Of a stretch of 64,000 bases of DNA, positions 24,559 through 32,911 are shown in pieces. The notes beneath the pieces were generated by a model. It was not told the origin of the DNA, ran no database searches, and saw only the letters and a list, made by a program, of their open reading frames with translations. The translations under genes and the position numbers were made by a program. Every line of letters starts with the position of its first letter. Position 1 is the stretch's first letter. Source of the stretch: Emticicia sp. 21SJ11W-3 (GTDB taxonomy: Bacteria > Bacteroidota > Bacteroidia > Cytophagales > Spirosomataceae); contig NZ_CP092074.1 in NCBI RefSeq assembly GCF_024138715.1, forward strand, positions 3,658,001 to 3,722,000. Direction: 5' to 3'.

Positions 24559-25320
24559 TTGAACAATTTTCAGCCCAAAACTCTTTTTATTGGCAAAAAT
24601 ACCATTTACCTGCCAAGTTGTCATTCTACTAACGACGTAGCGGCCGAAAAAATTCAAAATGAGAAAATTTTTGATGGCACTCTTGTCATAACATCTGACC
24701 AGACCGCCGGCCGTGGCCAGAGAGGTAATACATGGGAAACCATGCCGGGGCAGAACATCACGATGTCGGTCATTTTAAAGCCTGATTTTCTGAGCGCCGC
24801 CGACCAGTTTAACCTTAACATAGCGGTCTCGCTCGGAGTTCATTTATTTCTGAGCAAATATATACAAGCGGGCTTAACTGTTAAATGGCCCAATGATATT
24901 TATGTAGGCAACCGCAAAATGGGTGGCATTCTGATTGAAAACAGTTTGGCAGGTAGCAGGCTGAGCCACGCTATTGTAGGTATTGGCGTGAACATTAACC
25001 AGTTGAGCTTTAGCAACAGTAAGGTGATATCGCTAAGGCTGGCTACTCAACAAGACGAATTTGACCTTGAAGCACTGGTGGGCGAACTATGCGTTTGCCT
25101 TGAAAAATATTATTTGCAGCTAAGAAACGGCCATATTGCCGAACAGAAAAAAGAGTACCTGCAGCACTTGTTCCGCTTTGATGAAACCCATTATTATACC
25201 AGTGGGCAGGAGCGCTTTGCAGGTAAAATTGTGGATGTGGCCCCTAATGGCGCTCTGATGATTGAAGTGAACGGCGCAGTACGGACTTTTGATTTTAAAG
25301 AAGTAGCTTTTGAGATATAG
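24559..25320 (+). CDS. birA: Biotin--[acetyl-CoA-carboxylase] ligase
   Basis: A 253-residue ligase lacking the N-terminal HTH of bifunctional BirA, so it modifies but probably does not repress. Motifs are the SCHSTNDVA start, the biotinyl-AMP loop AGRGQRGNTW near residue 56, VKWPNDIYVGNRKMGGILIE near 112 and the C-terminal SH3-like part (GALMIEVNGAVRTFDF). It attaches biotin to carboxyl carriers such as the partner of the acyl-CoA carboxylase at 46.3 kb. The start is TTG at 24559 (MNNFQPKTLF); no ATG is available before the motifs. Confidence 0.93.
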   Translation: MNNFQPKTLFIGKNTIYLPSCHSTNDVAAEKIQNEKIFDGTLVITSDQTAGRGQRGNTWETMPGQNITMSVILKPDFLSAADQFNLNIAVSLGVHLFLSKYIQAGLTVKWPNDIYVGNRKMGGILIENSLAGSRLSHAIVGIGVNINQLSFSNSKVISLRLATQQDEFDLEALVGELCVCLEKYYLQLRNGHIAEQKKEYLQHLFRFDETHYYTSGQERFAGKIVDVAPNGALMIEVNGAVRTFDFKEVAFEI

Positions 25321-25408
25321 CTGGAGTAAATCTTTAGATTTAGCTGACTTTATAATTTATATGGTGTCAATGAAGATAAAATCTTTACTGAATAAGAGAA
25401 TTGACCGG

Positions 25409-25492
25409 CCTTGAATACATGGTGTACATTGCGGCACTAAATTAAATATGCCACAATGTACACAACCTGAACACTATGTTTCACAATTTGAT
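25409..25492. repeat. Palindromic core of intergenic repeat family (copy at 25.4 kb)
   Basis: GGTGTACATTGCGGCA (25421-25436) pairs with TGCCACAATGTACAC (25449-25463), one mismatch. The outer TTTCACAATT corresponds, on the opposite strand, to the AATTGTGAAAC that opens the 31 kb copy. There are no octamer arrays here. It lies between convergent genes (birA and a thioesterase). The rest of the 250-base gap shows no gene. Confidence 0.7.
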
Positions 25493-25571
25493 AACTGTTG
25501 CAACAACTGAACTTTAGCCTGATATTGATTCATTATATCATCAAATTAGCTATTTCAACGTTCAGAAACAA

Positions 25572-25979
25572 TCAGGAAAAATACGGCTTCAGCCTGTTAA
25601 GAATTTCAGGTGGGCAAACAGATACCTTGTTGGTAGCCATTTTAACAAATACCAGTGTGGTTTCGCCCACGTTTAGTAATACGTTTTCTTCATTGTAAAT
25701 TTCATAATGAAATACTATGCGCACCTTTGGGATTTCTTTGATAATAACGCGTATAGTAACGAGGTCGTCATACCTGGCGGGTTGCAGATATTTACAATGA
25801 CACTCATAGACCGGCATCATAATGCCCATTTCTTCAAGGCTGCGGTAGCGTAAACCCAGCGATCGCAAGGCCTCTACCCTGCCGATTTCGTACAGGCGAG
25901 GATAGTGTCCGTAATACATATACCCCATCTGGTCTACATCTGCATAGCGGATACGGTACTCATAATCAAATTGATACAT
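25572..25979 (-). CDS. Acyl-CoA thioesterase, YbgC/4HBT type
   Basis: A 135-residue hotdog protein. YEYRIRYADVDQMGYMYYGHYPRLYE near the N-terminus has the catalytic-Asp position of the 4-hydroxybenzoyl-CoA thioesterase/YbgC family, and YRSLEEMGIMMPVYECHCKYLQPARYDD follows. It likely hydrolyses acyl-CoAs in the cytoplasm. Its ATG shares a base with the stop codon of mltG (TGATG), so it is co-translated with mltG. Confidence 0.88.
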   Translation of the reverse strand: MYQFDYEYRIRYADVDQMGYMYYGHYPRLYEIGRVEALRSLGLRYRSLEEMGIMMPVYECHCKYLQPARYDDLVTIRVIIKEIPKVRIVFHYEIYNEENVLLNVGETTLVFVKMATNKVSVCPPEILNRLKPYFS

Positions 25980-27016
25980 CAGCGAATCATGGCTTTGTTG
26001 AGTGCCTCCTGATAAATATGTGCGTTTTTCAGGTGGTCGGTGTAATTCTCGGCAAAATTATGATAGCCTGAGAAGTCTTCACGGGCACAGAAATAAATAT
26101 ACTTGTGGCGCTCGTAGTTAAGCACGGCATCCAGCGCAACGGGCTCCGGAAGGGCAATCGGGCCCGGAGGCAAACCCGAAATACGATAAGTATTGTAGGG
26201 CGAATTAGTGCGCAGGTGTTTTTCCATTACTCGCTTGATACTGAAATCTCGCAGGGCAAATCTCACGGTCGGGTCGGCCTGCAATGGCATATTAATAGCC
26301 AGACGGTTTATATACGACCCGGCCACACGTGGCATTTCGTCTTTTTTGTTGGTTTCAGATTGAACAATAGAAGCAAGAATGCCTACCTGAACGGGTGTCA
26401 TGTTTATTGATTTTGCCTTGGCCAGTTTGGCGTCGGTCCAGTACTTTTTGTATTCGCTGTGCATTCTGTCCAGAAACTTATCGGTGGTGGTGGTCCAGCG
26501 CACAAAATAAGTATTTGGCAAAAACATACACATAATAGTGGTGGTGTCAAAACCATATTTCGCACAAACCTCTTTGTTACTCAGTTTAGCCTGCAACTCT
26601 TCGGTACTGAACTCAAAGCGGCTGCCGATTTTTTTAATGAGGTCAGACTTGAGGCGGATATTGTTAAAAGTAAGGCGTACATCATCCTGTTGGCCTCTTT
26701 TCAGTTTCGATATCAATGTTTTGTTACCCGTGTTCGGTTTTATTTCATATCTGCCCGGTTTTATATTCTCGGGGTATTTCATCCATTTAGATAGAAACTG
26801 AAACGAAATTTCGTCGTGTATCATGCCATGCTTATGCAAAGAGTCTACCACGTTCTTATAGGTAGCACCTGTGGGTATGTAAAGCACAAAGGTTTTTTCG
26901 CCCTTTACGTTCAGGTTAGCGCTGCTGGCCACCTGCCAGAAATAAAACGAAAGCGTAGCAACCACCGTTGTTACGATTACCAGCGTGTAAGCAATAAATT
27001 TTCTGTTTTTAAGCAT
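25979..27016 (-). CDS. mltG: Endolytic transglycosylase MltG
   Basis: A 345-residue YceG-family protein with one N-terminal transmembrane segment (about 7-29). A LysM-like region (VLYIPTGATYKNVVDSL) is followed by the catalytic part: ASIVQSET near residue 220 carries the catalytic glutamate, then RVAGSYINRL, MPLQADPTVRFAL and SPYNTYRISGLPPGPI. It cleaves nascent peptidoglycan in the periplasm. It sits 18 bases after hisS on the same strand and overlaps the YbgC-like gene, giving a probable hisS-mltG-thioesterase operon. Confidence 0.95.
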   Translation of the reverse strand: MLKNRKFIAYTLVIVTTVVATLSFYFWQVASSANLNVKGEKTFVLYIPTGATYKNVVDSLHKHGMIHDEISFQFLSKWMKYPENIKPGRYEIKPNTGNKTLISKLKRGQQDDVRLTFNNIRLKSDLIKKIGSRFEFSTEELQAKLSNKEVCAKYGFDTTTIMCMFLPNTYFVRWTTTTDKFLDRMHSEYKKYWTDAKLAKAKSINMTPVQVGILASIVQSETNKKDEMPRVAGSYINRLAINMPLQADPTVRFALRDFSIKRVMEKHLRTNSPYNTYRISGLPPGPIALPEPVALDAVLNYERHKYIYFCAREDFSGYHNFAENYTDHLKNAHIYQEALNKAMIR

Positions 27017-27034
27017 TGTTAAAGGTTGAGGTTG

Positions 27035-28396
27035 CTATTTCAAATTCTGTATAATGTTCTCTAAAGTTAATTTGGTTTGTTCGCCGCTTTCCATGTCTTT
27101 CAGGGTTAATTCTCCGCTGGCCATTTCTTCTGAACCCACCACACACACATACGGAATCTGCTTCTTATTGGCATATTCAAATTGTTTTTTCAGCTTGGCG
27201 TGGTCGGGGTATATTTCGGCATTAATGCCCGCGTCGCGCAGTTTTTTCAATAACGGTAATGAGTAGCTTTCAGCTGCTGCATCAAAGTTGGTCAGCAATA
27301 CTCTGGTGGTTACACCCTGTTTGTCGCCAAAGAGGCCCAGCTCTTCCATTACGTCATAGATGCGGTCAACACCTAAAGATATACCCACGCCAGAAAGACC
27401 GGGCAAACCAAAAGTACCTGTCAGGTTGTCATAACGGCCACCGCCTGAGATGCTCCCCATCTGCACGCCATTGGCTTTAACCTCAAAAATAGCGCCTGTA
27501 TAATAACTTAATCCACGTGCCAGCGTAATATCAAGTTGTATTTTAGGATTCTGCAATCCGAACGATTCAACCAGATTCCATACTTTCTCCAGCTCTTCTA
27601 TACCTTTCAAACCGGTTTCAGAATCTTTCAACCAGGTTTTCAGCCCACTTAAAACCTCCGCACTACTGCCTTGCAAGTTAAAAACAGGCTGCAGTTTTGC
27701 TATCACTTCATCAGAGAAACCTCTTTCTCGCAATTCATCCTCAACTTTTTCTTTCCCTATTTTGTCCAGCTTATCAATGGCTACTGTCAAGGGTACTTCA
27801 CTGCCTTTCATGCCAATGGTTTCGGCAATGCCAGATAATATCTTGCGGTTATTGATTTTAACCGTAAAGTCTGCAATGCCCAGGTTCTGGAAAATCTCAT
27901 GCAGCATTAACACTATTTCGGCCTCACAAATAAGAGAATCCGTACCTACCACGTCTGCATCGCACTGATAAAACTCACGGTAACGCCCCCTTTGCGGTCG
28001 GTCGGCGCGCCATACCGGCTGAATCTGATACCTTTTAAACGGTATGGCCAGTTCGTTGCGGTTCATTACCACATAACGGGCAAAAGGCACGGTAAGGTCA
28101 TAACGCAAACCTTTCTCTGAAATTTTATGGGTTAGCTTTTTAAAACCTTCGTCCAGGTCTTTCTGAGCCAGATCTTTCGAAAAATCGCCTGAGTTCAGAA
28201 CCTTAAACAAAAGCTGGTCTCCTTCATCACCGTATTTACCCATCAGCACCGACAGGTTTTCAAGGCTGGGGGTTTCCAGTGGCTGAAAGCCGAATTTCTG
28301 AAAAGTATGTTTAATTGTATCGAAAATATAATTCCGTTTTACCATCACCGATGGCCCAAAATCGCGCGTACCTCTTACTAAGCCGGGTTTACTCAT
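27035..28396 (-). CDS. hisS: Histidine--tRNA ligase
   Basis: A 453-residue class II synthetase. RGTRDFGP is at the N-terminus, RYDLTVPFARYV near 100, motif 2 QIQPVWRADRPQRGRYREFYQ near 122, ARGLSYYTG near 297, GSISGGGRYDNL near 320, motif 3 GISLGVDRI near 345, and a C-terminal anticodon-binding domain (VLLTNFDAAAESYSL onward). It is first in a unit with mltG and is divergent from the 47-residue basic protein gene. Confidence 0.96.
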   Translation of the reverse strand: MSKPGLVRGTRDFGPSVMVKRNYIFDTIKHTFQKFGFQPLETPSLENLSVLMGKYGDEGDQLLFKVLNSGDFSKDLAQKDLDEGFKKLTHKISEKGLRYDLTVPFARYVVMNRNELAIPFKRYQIQPVWRADRPQRGRYREFYQCDADVVGTDSLICEAEIVLMLHEIFQNLGIADFTVKINNRKILSGIAETIGMKGSEVPLTVAIDKLDKIGKEKVEDELRERGFSDEVIAKLQPVFNLQGSSAEVLSGLKTWLKDSETGLKGIEELEKVWNLVESFGLQNPKIQLDITLARGLSYYTGAIFEVKANGVQMGSISGGGRYDNLTGTFGLPGLSGVGISLGVDRIYDVMEELGLFGDKQGVTTRVLLTNFDAAAESYSLPLLKKLRDAGINAEIYPDHAKLKKQFEYANKKQIPYVCVVGSEEMASGELTLKDMESGEQTKLTLENIIQNLK

Positions 28397-28470
28397 GTTG
28401 TTGTATCAGATATATAAATGTCGGATGAAATTTTCCGGCTGCAAAATTAGCGTAAAAAACTTATTGTTAA

Positions 28471-28502
28471 TTGTTAATTGTTCATTGATTTTCTTAACTT
28501 TG
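28471..28502 (+). promoter_or_regulatory. Promoter of the 47-residue basic protein gene
   Basis: TTG (28471-28473), 21 bases, then TAACTTTG (28495-28502), an exact TAnnTTTG. It leaves a leader of about 100 bases. The leader includes CCCT-T7-AGGG and a GGG/CCC hairpin just before the ATG at 28608. Confidence 0.65.
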
Positions 28503-28607
28503 CACCCTGATTTCGAATCATTGTCTTTCCGGACGATTTTAAAATATAATCATTCAATACCTCTAAGCCCTTTTTTTAGGGTTCTGGAGCCCAAAATATC
28601 TAAAAAA

Positions 28608-28751
28608 ATGGCAGTAACACAGTTAAAACGTAAAGCAAAAAGAAACCAGGCAATTGCAAAAAACAGAATTGCTGAAATCAAACGTTTGTCGTTGAAAGTT
28701 GATGTTCAACGTGTTGACGTTGAGGCTTTGAAAGCGGAATTCGCGAAATAA
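28608..28751 (+). CDS. Small basic protein (47 residues)
   Basis: ATG at 28608 to TAA at 28751. The sequence starts MAVTQLKRKAKRNQAIAKNR and ends VDVEALKAEFAK. It is strongly basic at the start, more mixed at the end, and has no membrane segment. I recall similar short KRKAKRN proteins from Bacteroidota but cannot name a family. Composition and size recall small ribosomal or RNA-binding proteins; that is inference. An exact promoter, a structured leader of about 100 bases and a strong terminator make it a well-defined single-gene unit. A longer in-frame extension to 28395 is rejected because it crosses this promoter. Confidence 0.8.
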   Translation: MAVTQLKRKAKRNQAIAKNRIAEIKRLSLKVDVQRVDVEALKAEFAK

Positions 28752-28774
28752 TCAGAAAATATTTTGCCCATCAT

Positions 28775-28808
28775 AAAAAAGAGACGCTTCCGGGCGTCTC
28801 TTTTTTTT
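28775..28808. terminator. Terminator after the 47-residue protein gene
   Basis: GAGACGC (28781-28787) pairs with GCGTCTC (28794-28800), with an A-run before and eight Ts after, so it works in both directions. The convergent USP-like gene ends inside its T-run (28807). Confidence 0.9.
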
Positions 28809-29649
28809 ATTCGGTTATTTCGTCAGCAAAAAACAAATGTTCGGGGATTCCCTTCAGCTCGCTGCGGTTCAGGTATAAAATCGGTTTCAACGGATTACAG
28901 AATACCCTGCCTGTGTCACGCGCCAGCTTGTAGGCGGTAGTGCCTTCGTCCCAGGCAATTACGGTGCCGTCGCAGCCCAGCTCATCGGCATACTTAAGAA
29001 AATTCAGCACGGTTTGTTCTTCTTCCAGAATAAAACTGAACGTGATGGTATCACTGAAAAAATCTTTAAAACCCTCAATAAGGGCGCGCTCCTCTTCCAG
29101 CTTTTGTTTGTCTTTGGCAAATACTACAAAACTCAGAAAAAGATTATAGTAAGCCACAAACTGCATAAATATATCAAAAACACCACTGTACGACTCCTCG
29201 ATGGTTTCAACCAAAACACCCAGACTTCCCGGAAAAACCATCTCTGCCTGCGGTGGCACCGCAATTATCCGTACAGGTATGCTCATCACTATCTTTCTGG
29301 TTGTTTCGCCCATTTCCCAGTCTTCCGCCTTATTGCCGGTACCAATGGCCAAAGTGTTAAACTTCTCCTGCTCCTCCAGCCTGGTTAGTTCTTCAATAAA
29401 ATTGCCTTTAACAACATGTATTTTAATAGTTGTTTGGGGTAGTTGCGGAACACGCTCCAGCACGGTAACTAACATTTCTTTCAGAAGCTCACCTGCCTCC
29501 TCTTTGGTGGTGTCGTCTTCCAGGCAATGAAAAATAGTGTGGTTACACAAAATATCTTTTGATATTATAAAAGCATAAGAAATAATTTTCAGCGCTTTGT
29601 CATTCAAATCAACAGGAATAATTGTCTTCTGTATTTCCGGTTCTCTCAT
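28807..29649 (-). CDS. Universal-stress-protein-like protein
   Basis: A 280-residue cytoplasmic protein. The first half opens KTIIPVDLNDKALKIISYAFI and has FNTLAIGTGNKAEDWEMGETTRKIVMSIPVRIIAVPP, matching the USP fold and roughly the G-x-G-(about 9)-G-(S/T) nucleotide motif (GTGNKAEDWEMGETT). The second half (145-280) looks like a degenerate second USP unit. Tandem USPs of this length are common in Bacteroidota. Nucleotide binding is not certain. It is convergent with the small basic protein gene. Confidence 0.65.
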   Translation of the reverse strand: MREPEIQKTIIPVDLNDKALKIISYAFIISKDILCNHTIFHCLEDDTTKEEAGELLKEMLVTVLERVPQLPQTTIKIHVVKGNFIEELTRLEEQEKFNTLAIGTGNKAEDWEMGETTRKIVMSIPVRIIAVPPQAEMVFPGSLGVLVETIEESYSGVFDIFMQFVAYYNLFLSFVVFAKDKQKLEEERALIEGFKDFFSDTITFSFILEEEQTVLNFLKYADELGCDGTVIAWDEGTTAYKLARDTGRVFCNPLKPILYLNRSELKGIPEHLFFADEITE

Positions 29650-29799
29650 AATATTGGTGTTAATTCCTGCTTTGACACAGAAGCATAAAGCTGACCTGTT
29701 TAAAGCACCTGCCTGATAACCAGGGCAGTATTTTTATAAAATTCTAAAGAAACACCAAAGTGGACTGAGTTTTAACTGGCCCATCAGTTGCTTCTATGC

Positions 29800-30153
29800 T
29801 TAATCTGCTTTTGGCGGCTCCAGTCTGGTTATGGTAAGGGTTCTTTTCTGTTTCTTGTCGCGGTCTTTCAGAATATTCTTAATCAGCTTGCGGTTTTCTA
29901 TTCGCATTCTGAAAATAACCGCCTGCCCGAACAAGGCCAGCCCAGAGTTAACCATAATAAGGCTATAGGTACCCAACAAAAACCATCGCAGAAAAGGGGC
30001 ATTGGTATGCTTCAGATGCCCTGCTTCGCTAAAAACCGACAAGCCATAGCCCACCAGCATCATGCCAACCGAGGCCGAAAAGAACCACTTCACGCGCAGC
30101 GGCATATTTTTAATCATCCTTTTTCCGGGAGGTTTTCGTTTTTTTATTTCCAT
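29800..30153 (-). CDS. Small membrane protein, unknown function
   Basis: A 117-residue protein. A very basic N-terminus (MEIKKRKPPGKRMIKNMP) is followed by two transmembrane segments (about 24-44 and 57-80) and a basic C-terminal tail (RMRIENRKLIKNILKDRDKKQKR). The positive-inside rule puts both ends in the cytoplasm. No family is recognised. It is divergent from the methyltransferase gene with about 97 bases between. Confidence 0.65.
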   Translation of the reverse strand: MEIKKRKPPGKRMIKNMPLRVKWFFSASVGMMLVGYGLSVFSEAGHLKHTNAPFLRWFLLGTYSLIMVNSGLALFGQAVIFRMRIENRKLIKNILKDRDKKQKRTLTITRLEPPKAD

Positions 30154-30250
30154 AAATTTATCGAATCTTTAAATATTGGTGTAAAAACAAAGACAAAAAT
30201 AACTATTTTTGGGCTTAAATTACAACGATATACTGTCATAACTTTAGCGC

Positions 30251-31024
30251 ATGGGCAAAATTATTAGTTTCTTATTACGTTTCATTCCAAGAAAATACCT
30301 CCAGTTATTCAGCCATATACCCCTCAAAGTTTACACCATTATTTTGAAAGGAAACACCGTAGAGTGCCCGGTTTGTGATGTAAAACTGAATAAATTTTTA
30401 CCCTACGGCCGTATGGCAACCCGCAAAAATGCGCTTTGCCCCAACTGCCTGGCCCTTGAAAGACACCGCCTGATGGCCTTATACATGAAAGAAAAAACCA
30501 ATTTCTTTCGTGCCGGGCATCTGAAAGTGTTGCACGTAGCACCTGAATATTGTTTCATTGACCGTTTTGAGGCCATGAAAAATCTGGACTACATAACGGC
30601 TGATATAGAGTCTCCGCTGGCAAAGGTAAAAATGGATATTCATGAGATTCCGTTTGAGGCCAATACATTTGATGTGGTAATTTGCAACCACGTAATGGAA
30701 CACGTAGAAGACTACCACAAGGCCATGTCTGAGTTGTATCGTGTGCTGAAACCCGGAGGATGGGGCATTATACAATCGCCGCAGGACTGGACCAAAGAAC
30801 ATACTTTTGAAGACCCAACCATTACCGACCCTCGCGAACGTGAACGGGTTTTCTGGCAGAACGACCACCTCCGCCTTTTTGGCCGTGATTATGGCCGTGA
30901 ACTGGAAAAAGCAGGCTTTAAAGTAACTGAGGATGACTTTGTATTGAAAATGCCAAAAGACCTGGTAGAAAGATACGCCCTGCCAGCAGGAGAAATTATT
31001 TATTTTTGTGAGAAGCAGGTTTAA
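30251..31024 (+). CDS. Class I SAM-dependent methyltransferase with zinc-ribbon-like insert
   Basis: A 257-residue protein. Residues 38-66 hold two CxxC pairs (CPVC and CPNC) like a small zinc ribbon. The methyltransferase core has VLHVAPEYCF near 97, the acidic YITADIES near 119, FDVVICNHVMEHVEDYHKAMSELYRVLKPGGWG (138-171), and a C-terminal HLRLFGRDYGRELEKAGF. This is the Methyltransf_11 fold. The substrate is unknown; the downstream glycan genes make a sugar or lipid-linked substrate possible. A TAACTTTA box lies directly before the ATG, so the mRNA could be nearly leaderless. Confidence 0.8.
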   Translation: MGKIISFLLRFIPRKYLQLFSHIPLKVYTIILKGNTVECPVCDVKLNKFLPYGRMATRKNALCPNCLALERHRLMALYMKEKTNFFRAGHLKVLHVAPEYCFIDRFEAMKNLDYITADIESPLAKVKMDIHEIPFEANTFDVVICNHVMEHVEDYHKAMSELYRVLKPGGWGIIQSPQDWTKEHTFEDPTITDPRERERVFWQNDHLRLFGRDYGRELEKAGFKVTEDDFVLKMPKDLVERYALPAGEIIYFCEKQV

Positions 31025-31059
31025 TTTAGTAGTTGAATGAGTGAGTGGCTTAGTGATTA
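31024..31059 (+). repeat. Decayed octamer array, left arm of second composite element
   Basis: Starts at the last base of the methyltransferase stop codon. Units related to A(A/T)T(G/T)AGTG are interrupted by small insertions (ATTTAGTAG, AATGAGTG, TTAGTG). It matches the array at 10181-10276 in unit and orientation. Confidence 0.65.
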
Positions 31060-31129
31060 TTCCTGAATCTTGTAAGAATAGAAAATCAATTCATTTGGTT
31101 AAATAAAAAAAGATTTAAGCAGACAATAC

Positions 31130-31230
31130 AATTGTGAAACTTAGAGTACCTGGGTTATATAGTGGCAAGCATTGCTTACCATCAATAGTAGCACCAATGT
31201 TCACAACTGATGGCACAACGTTTCTCAATT
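31130..31230. repeat. Palindromic core of intergenic repeat family (copy at 31.2 kb)
   Basis: Opens AATTGTGAAAC (31130-31140) and closes GTTTCTCAATT (31220-31230), inverted with one mismatch. The inside ATAGTGGCAAGCATTG and GGCACAACG align with the 10.4 kb copy, and the spacing of conserved blocks is nearly equal (101 versus 98 bases). No gene is seen in the 313-base gap that holds it. Confidence 0.75.
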
Positions 31231-31299
31231 TCTGAGGGCAAAATCATTTAAAATCGGCCAAGGTTGCAAAACACTAAATTATAGTTCAAAGATAATAAT

Positions 31300-31331
31300 C
31301 ACTCATTTACTAACTCGCTCATTCACTCAAT
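31300..31331 (-). repeat. Octamer array, right arm of second composite element
   Basis: Four units: CACTCATT, TACTAACT, CGCTCATT, CACTCAAT. They are inverted relative to the left arm and end six bases before the ATG of the first SDR gene, so the element forms that gene's whole upstream region. Confidence 0.8.
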
Positions 31332-31337
31332 AACAGT

Positions 31338-32090
31338 ATGCGATTCAAAGACAAAACAGTTATTATTACCGGCGGTAACTCGGGCATCGGCAAAGCAGCG
31401 GCTATATTATTTGCCAGAGAAGGCGCAAGAGTAATGGTAGCCGATTTGTCTGATACCATAGATGGCGAGTTGGCGAATGCCATTGTAGATACAGGCAGCG
31501 AGGCCGGCTACATAAAAGTAGATGTTACCCGCGCTGCCGATATTGAGCAGATGTTTGAACAGACCATTGCACTTTGGGGCAGGTTTGATGTATTGGTCAA
31601 TTCAGCCGGTGTACTTGGCCCACGTGTACGTACTGACAAGTATCCGGAAGCCGATTTCGACAAAATCATTGATATTAACGTAAAAGGTCTCTGGCAATGT
31701 ATGAAAACCGCGTTGCATTATTTTGCAGAACAACGCAGCGGTAATATTGTTAATATAGCCTCGGTTGCGGGGCATCTGGGTATGGTAGGCCATATTGCCT
31801 ATTCGGCCAGTAAGCACGCAGTTGTAGGCATGACCAAAACCGCAGCCACAGAATTTGCCAAATATGGCATCAGAATCAATGCCGTATGCCCGGGCTTTAC
31901 ACAAACGCCCATGCTGGAAGGCACAGATACCGATACCGCGTATCTGGAAGCCCTGCAACATGCCACACCCATGAAACGCTTTGGCAAACCGGAAGAAATT
32001 GCCAGCGCCATTTTGTATCTGGCAGCCGACGAATCATCGTTTATTACTGGCCAGAGCCTGATAGCTGATGGCGGATTGATTTTACAGTAA
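31338..32090 (+). CDS. SDR family oxidoreductase (first of pair)
   Basis: A 250-residue classical short-chain dehydrogenase. The cofactor loop is TGGNSGIGKA near residue 12, with acidic D36 (VADLSD) suggesting NAD(H). NSAGVLG sits near 90, the catalytic serine is in NIASVAG near 139, YSASK (Tyr/Lys pair) near 155, and the C-terminal ITGQSLIADGGL is typical. It reads like the 3-ketoacyl/alcohol dehydrogenase group. It starts a five-gene unit and is followed by a second SDR after 25 bases. The substrate is unknown. The octamer array abuts the start. Confidence 0.85.
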   Translation: MRFKDKTVIITGGNSGIGKAAAILFAREGARVMVADLSDTIDGELANAIVDTGSEAGYIKVDVTRAADIEQMFEQTIALWGRFDVLVNSAGVLGPRVRTDKYPEADFDKIIDINVKGLWQCMKTALHYFAEQRSGNIVNIASVAGHLGMVGHIAYSASKHAVVGMTKTAATEFAKYGIRINAVCPGFTQTPMLEGTDTDTAYLEALQHATPMKRFGKPEEIASAILYLAADESSFITGQSLIADGGLILQ

Positions 32091-32115
32091 GATAATTTTC
32101 TACCCTATACGATTG

Positions 32116-32877
32116 ATGAAAAACGTTTTTGATTTAACTGGTAAAGTGGCTGTTATTACCGGTGCCAGCAAAGGCATTGGCGAAGCCATAGCCCGTATTT
32201 TTGCCGAATACGGAGCCAAAGTTATAATAAGCAGCAGAAAACAGGCCGATTTGGATGAACTGGCTAACGAAATAAAACAAGCCGGAGGCGAATGCACCGG
32301 TATAGCCGCCCATGCCGGTGAAATGGCTCAACTGCAATTGCTGGTTGATAAAACCATTGAAATATACGGTGGAATTGACATTCTGGTAAACAATGCAGCC
32401 ACCAACCCTGTTTACGGGCCGTCGCTGGATTGTTCTGAAAGCGCTTTCGACAAAATTATGCAGGTGAACGTGAAAGCCCCGTTTGAGCTTTCTAAAATGG
32501 TTCATGGTATCATGAAAGCTCGCGGGGGTGGCAGTATCATTAACATCAGCAGCATTGCCGGGCACACGCCCGACCCCGGCCTTGGGATATACAGCGTAAG
32601 CAAGGCATCGTTAAATATGCTTACCAAAGTGCTTGCCAAAGAATGGGGCCAGGATGGTATACGGGTAAACGCCATTTGCCCGGGGCTTATTAAAACAAAA
32701 TTCAGTCAGGCATTGTGGGACAACGAGAAGACACTGGCGCACTTTACTAAACGCCTGCCGATAGCGCGTATGGGCTCAGTAGAAGAAATATCGCCTATGG
32801 CCTTGTATCTGGCTTCGGCGGCTTCCGGTTATACTACCGGCGGACTGTTTTCTATAGATGGCGGCACGATTATCTGA
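32116..32877 (+). CDS. SDR family oxidoreductase (second of pair)
   Basis: A 253-residue classical SDR. TGASKGIGEA is near residue 15 and SSRKQADLDEL near 39; the basic residues suggest NADP(H). NNAATNP is near 89, NISSIAG near 138, and YSVSKASLNML near 155 carries the catalytic Tyr/Lys. The ATG at 32116 follows an in-frame TTG at 32113, which is not preferred. Sequence identity to the upstream SDR looks modest, so this is not a fresh duplication. Confidence 0.85.
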   Translation: MKNVFDLTGKVAVITGASKGIGEAIARIFAEYGAKVIISSRKQADLDELANEIKQAGGECTGIAAHAGEMAQLQLLVDKTIEIYGGIDILVNNAATNPVYGPSLDCSESAFDKIMQVNVKAPFELSKMVHGIMKARGGGSIINISSIAGHTPDPGLGIYSVSKASLNMLTKVLAKEWGQDGIRVNAICPGLIKTKFSQALWDNEKTLAHFTKRLPIARMGSVEEISPMALYLASAASGYTTGGLFSIDGGTII

Positions 32878-32911
32878 CAAAACCTATTTTTCTTGATAAA
32901 AGCCTTATAGT

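Noticed and set aside
28395-28607. N-terminal extension of the 47-residue protein to 118 residues
   Set aside because: The extension includes an exact promoter and a hairpin leader; the protein-like part begins only at 28608.
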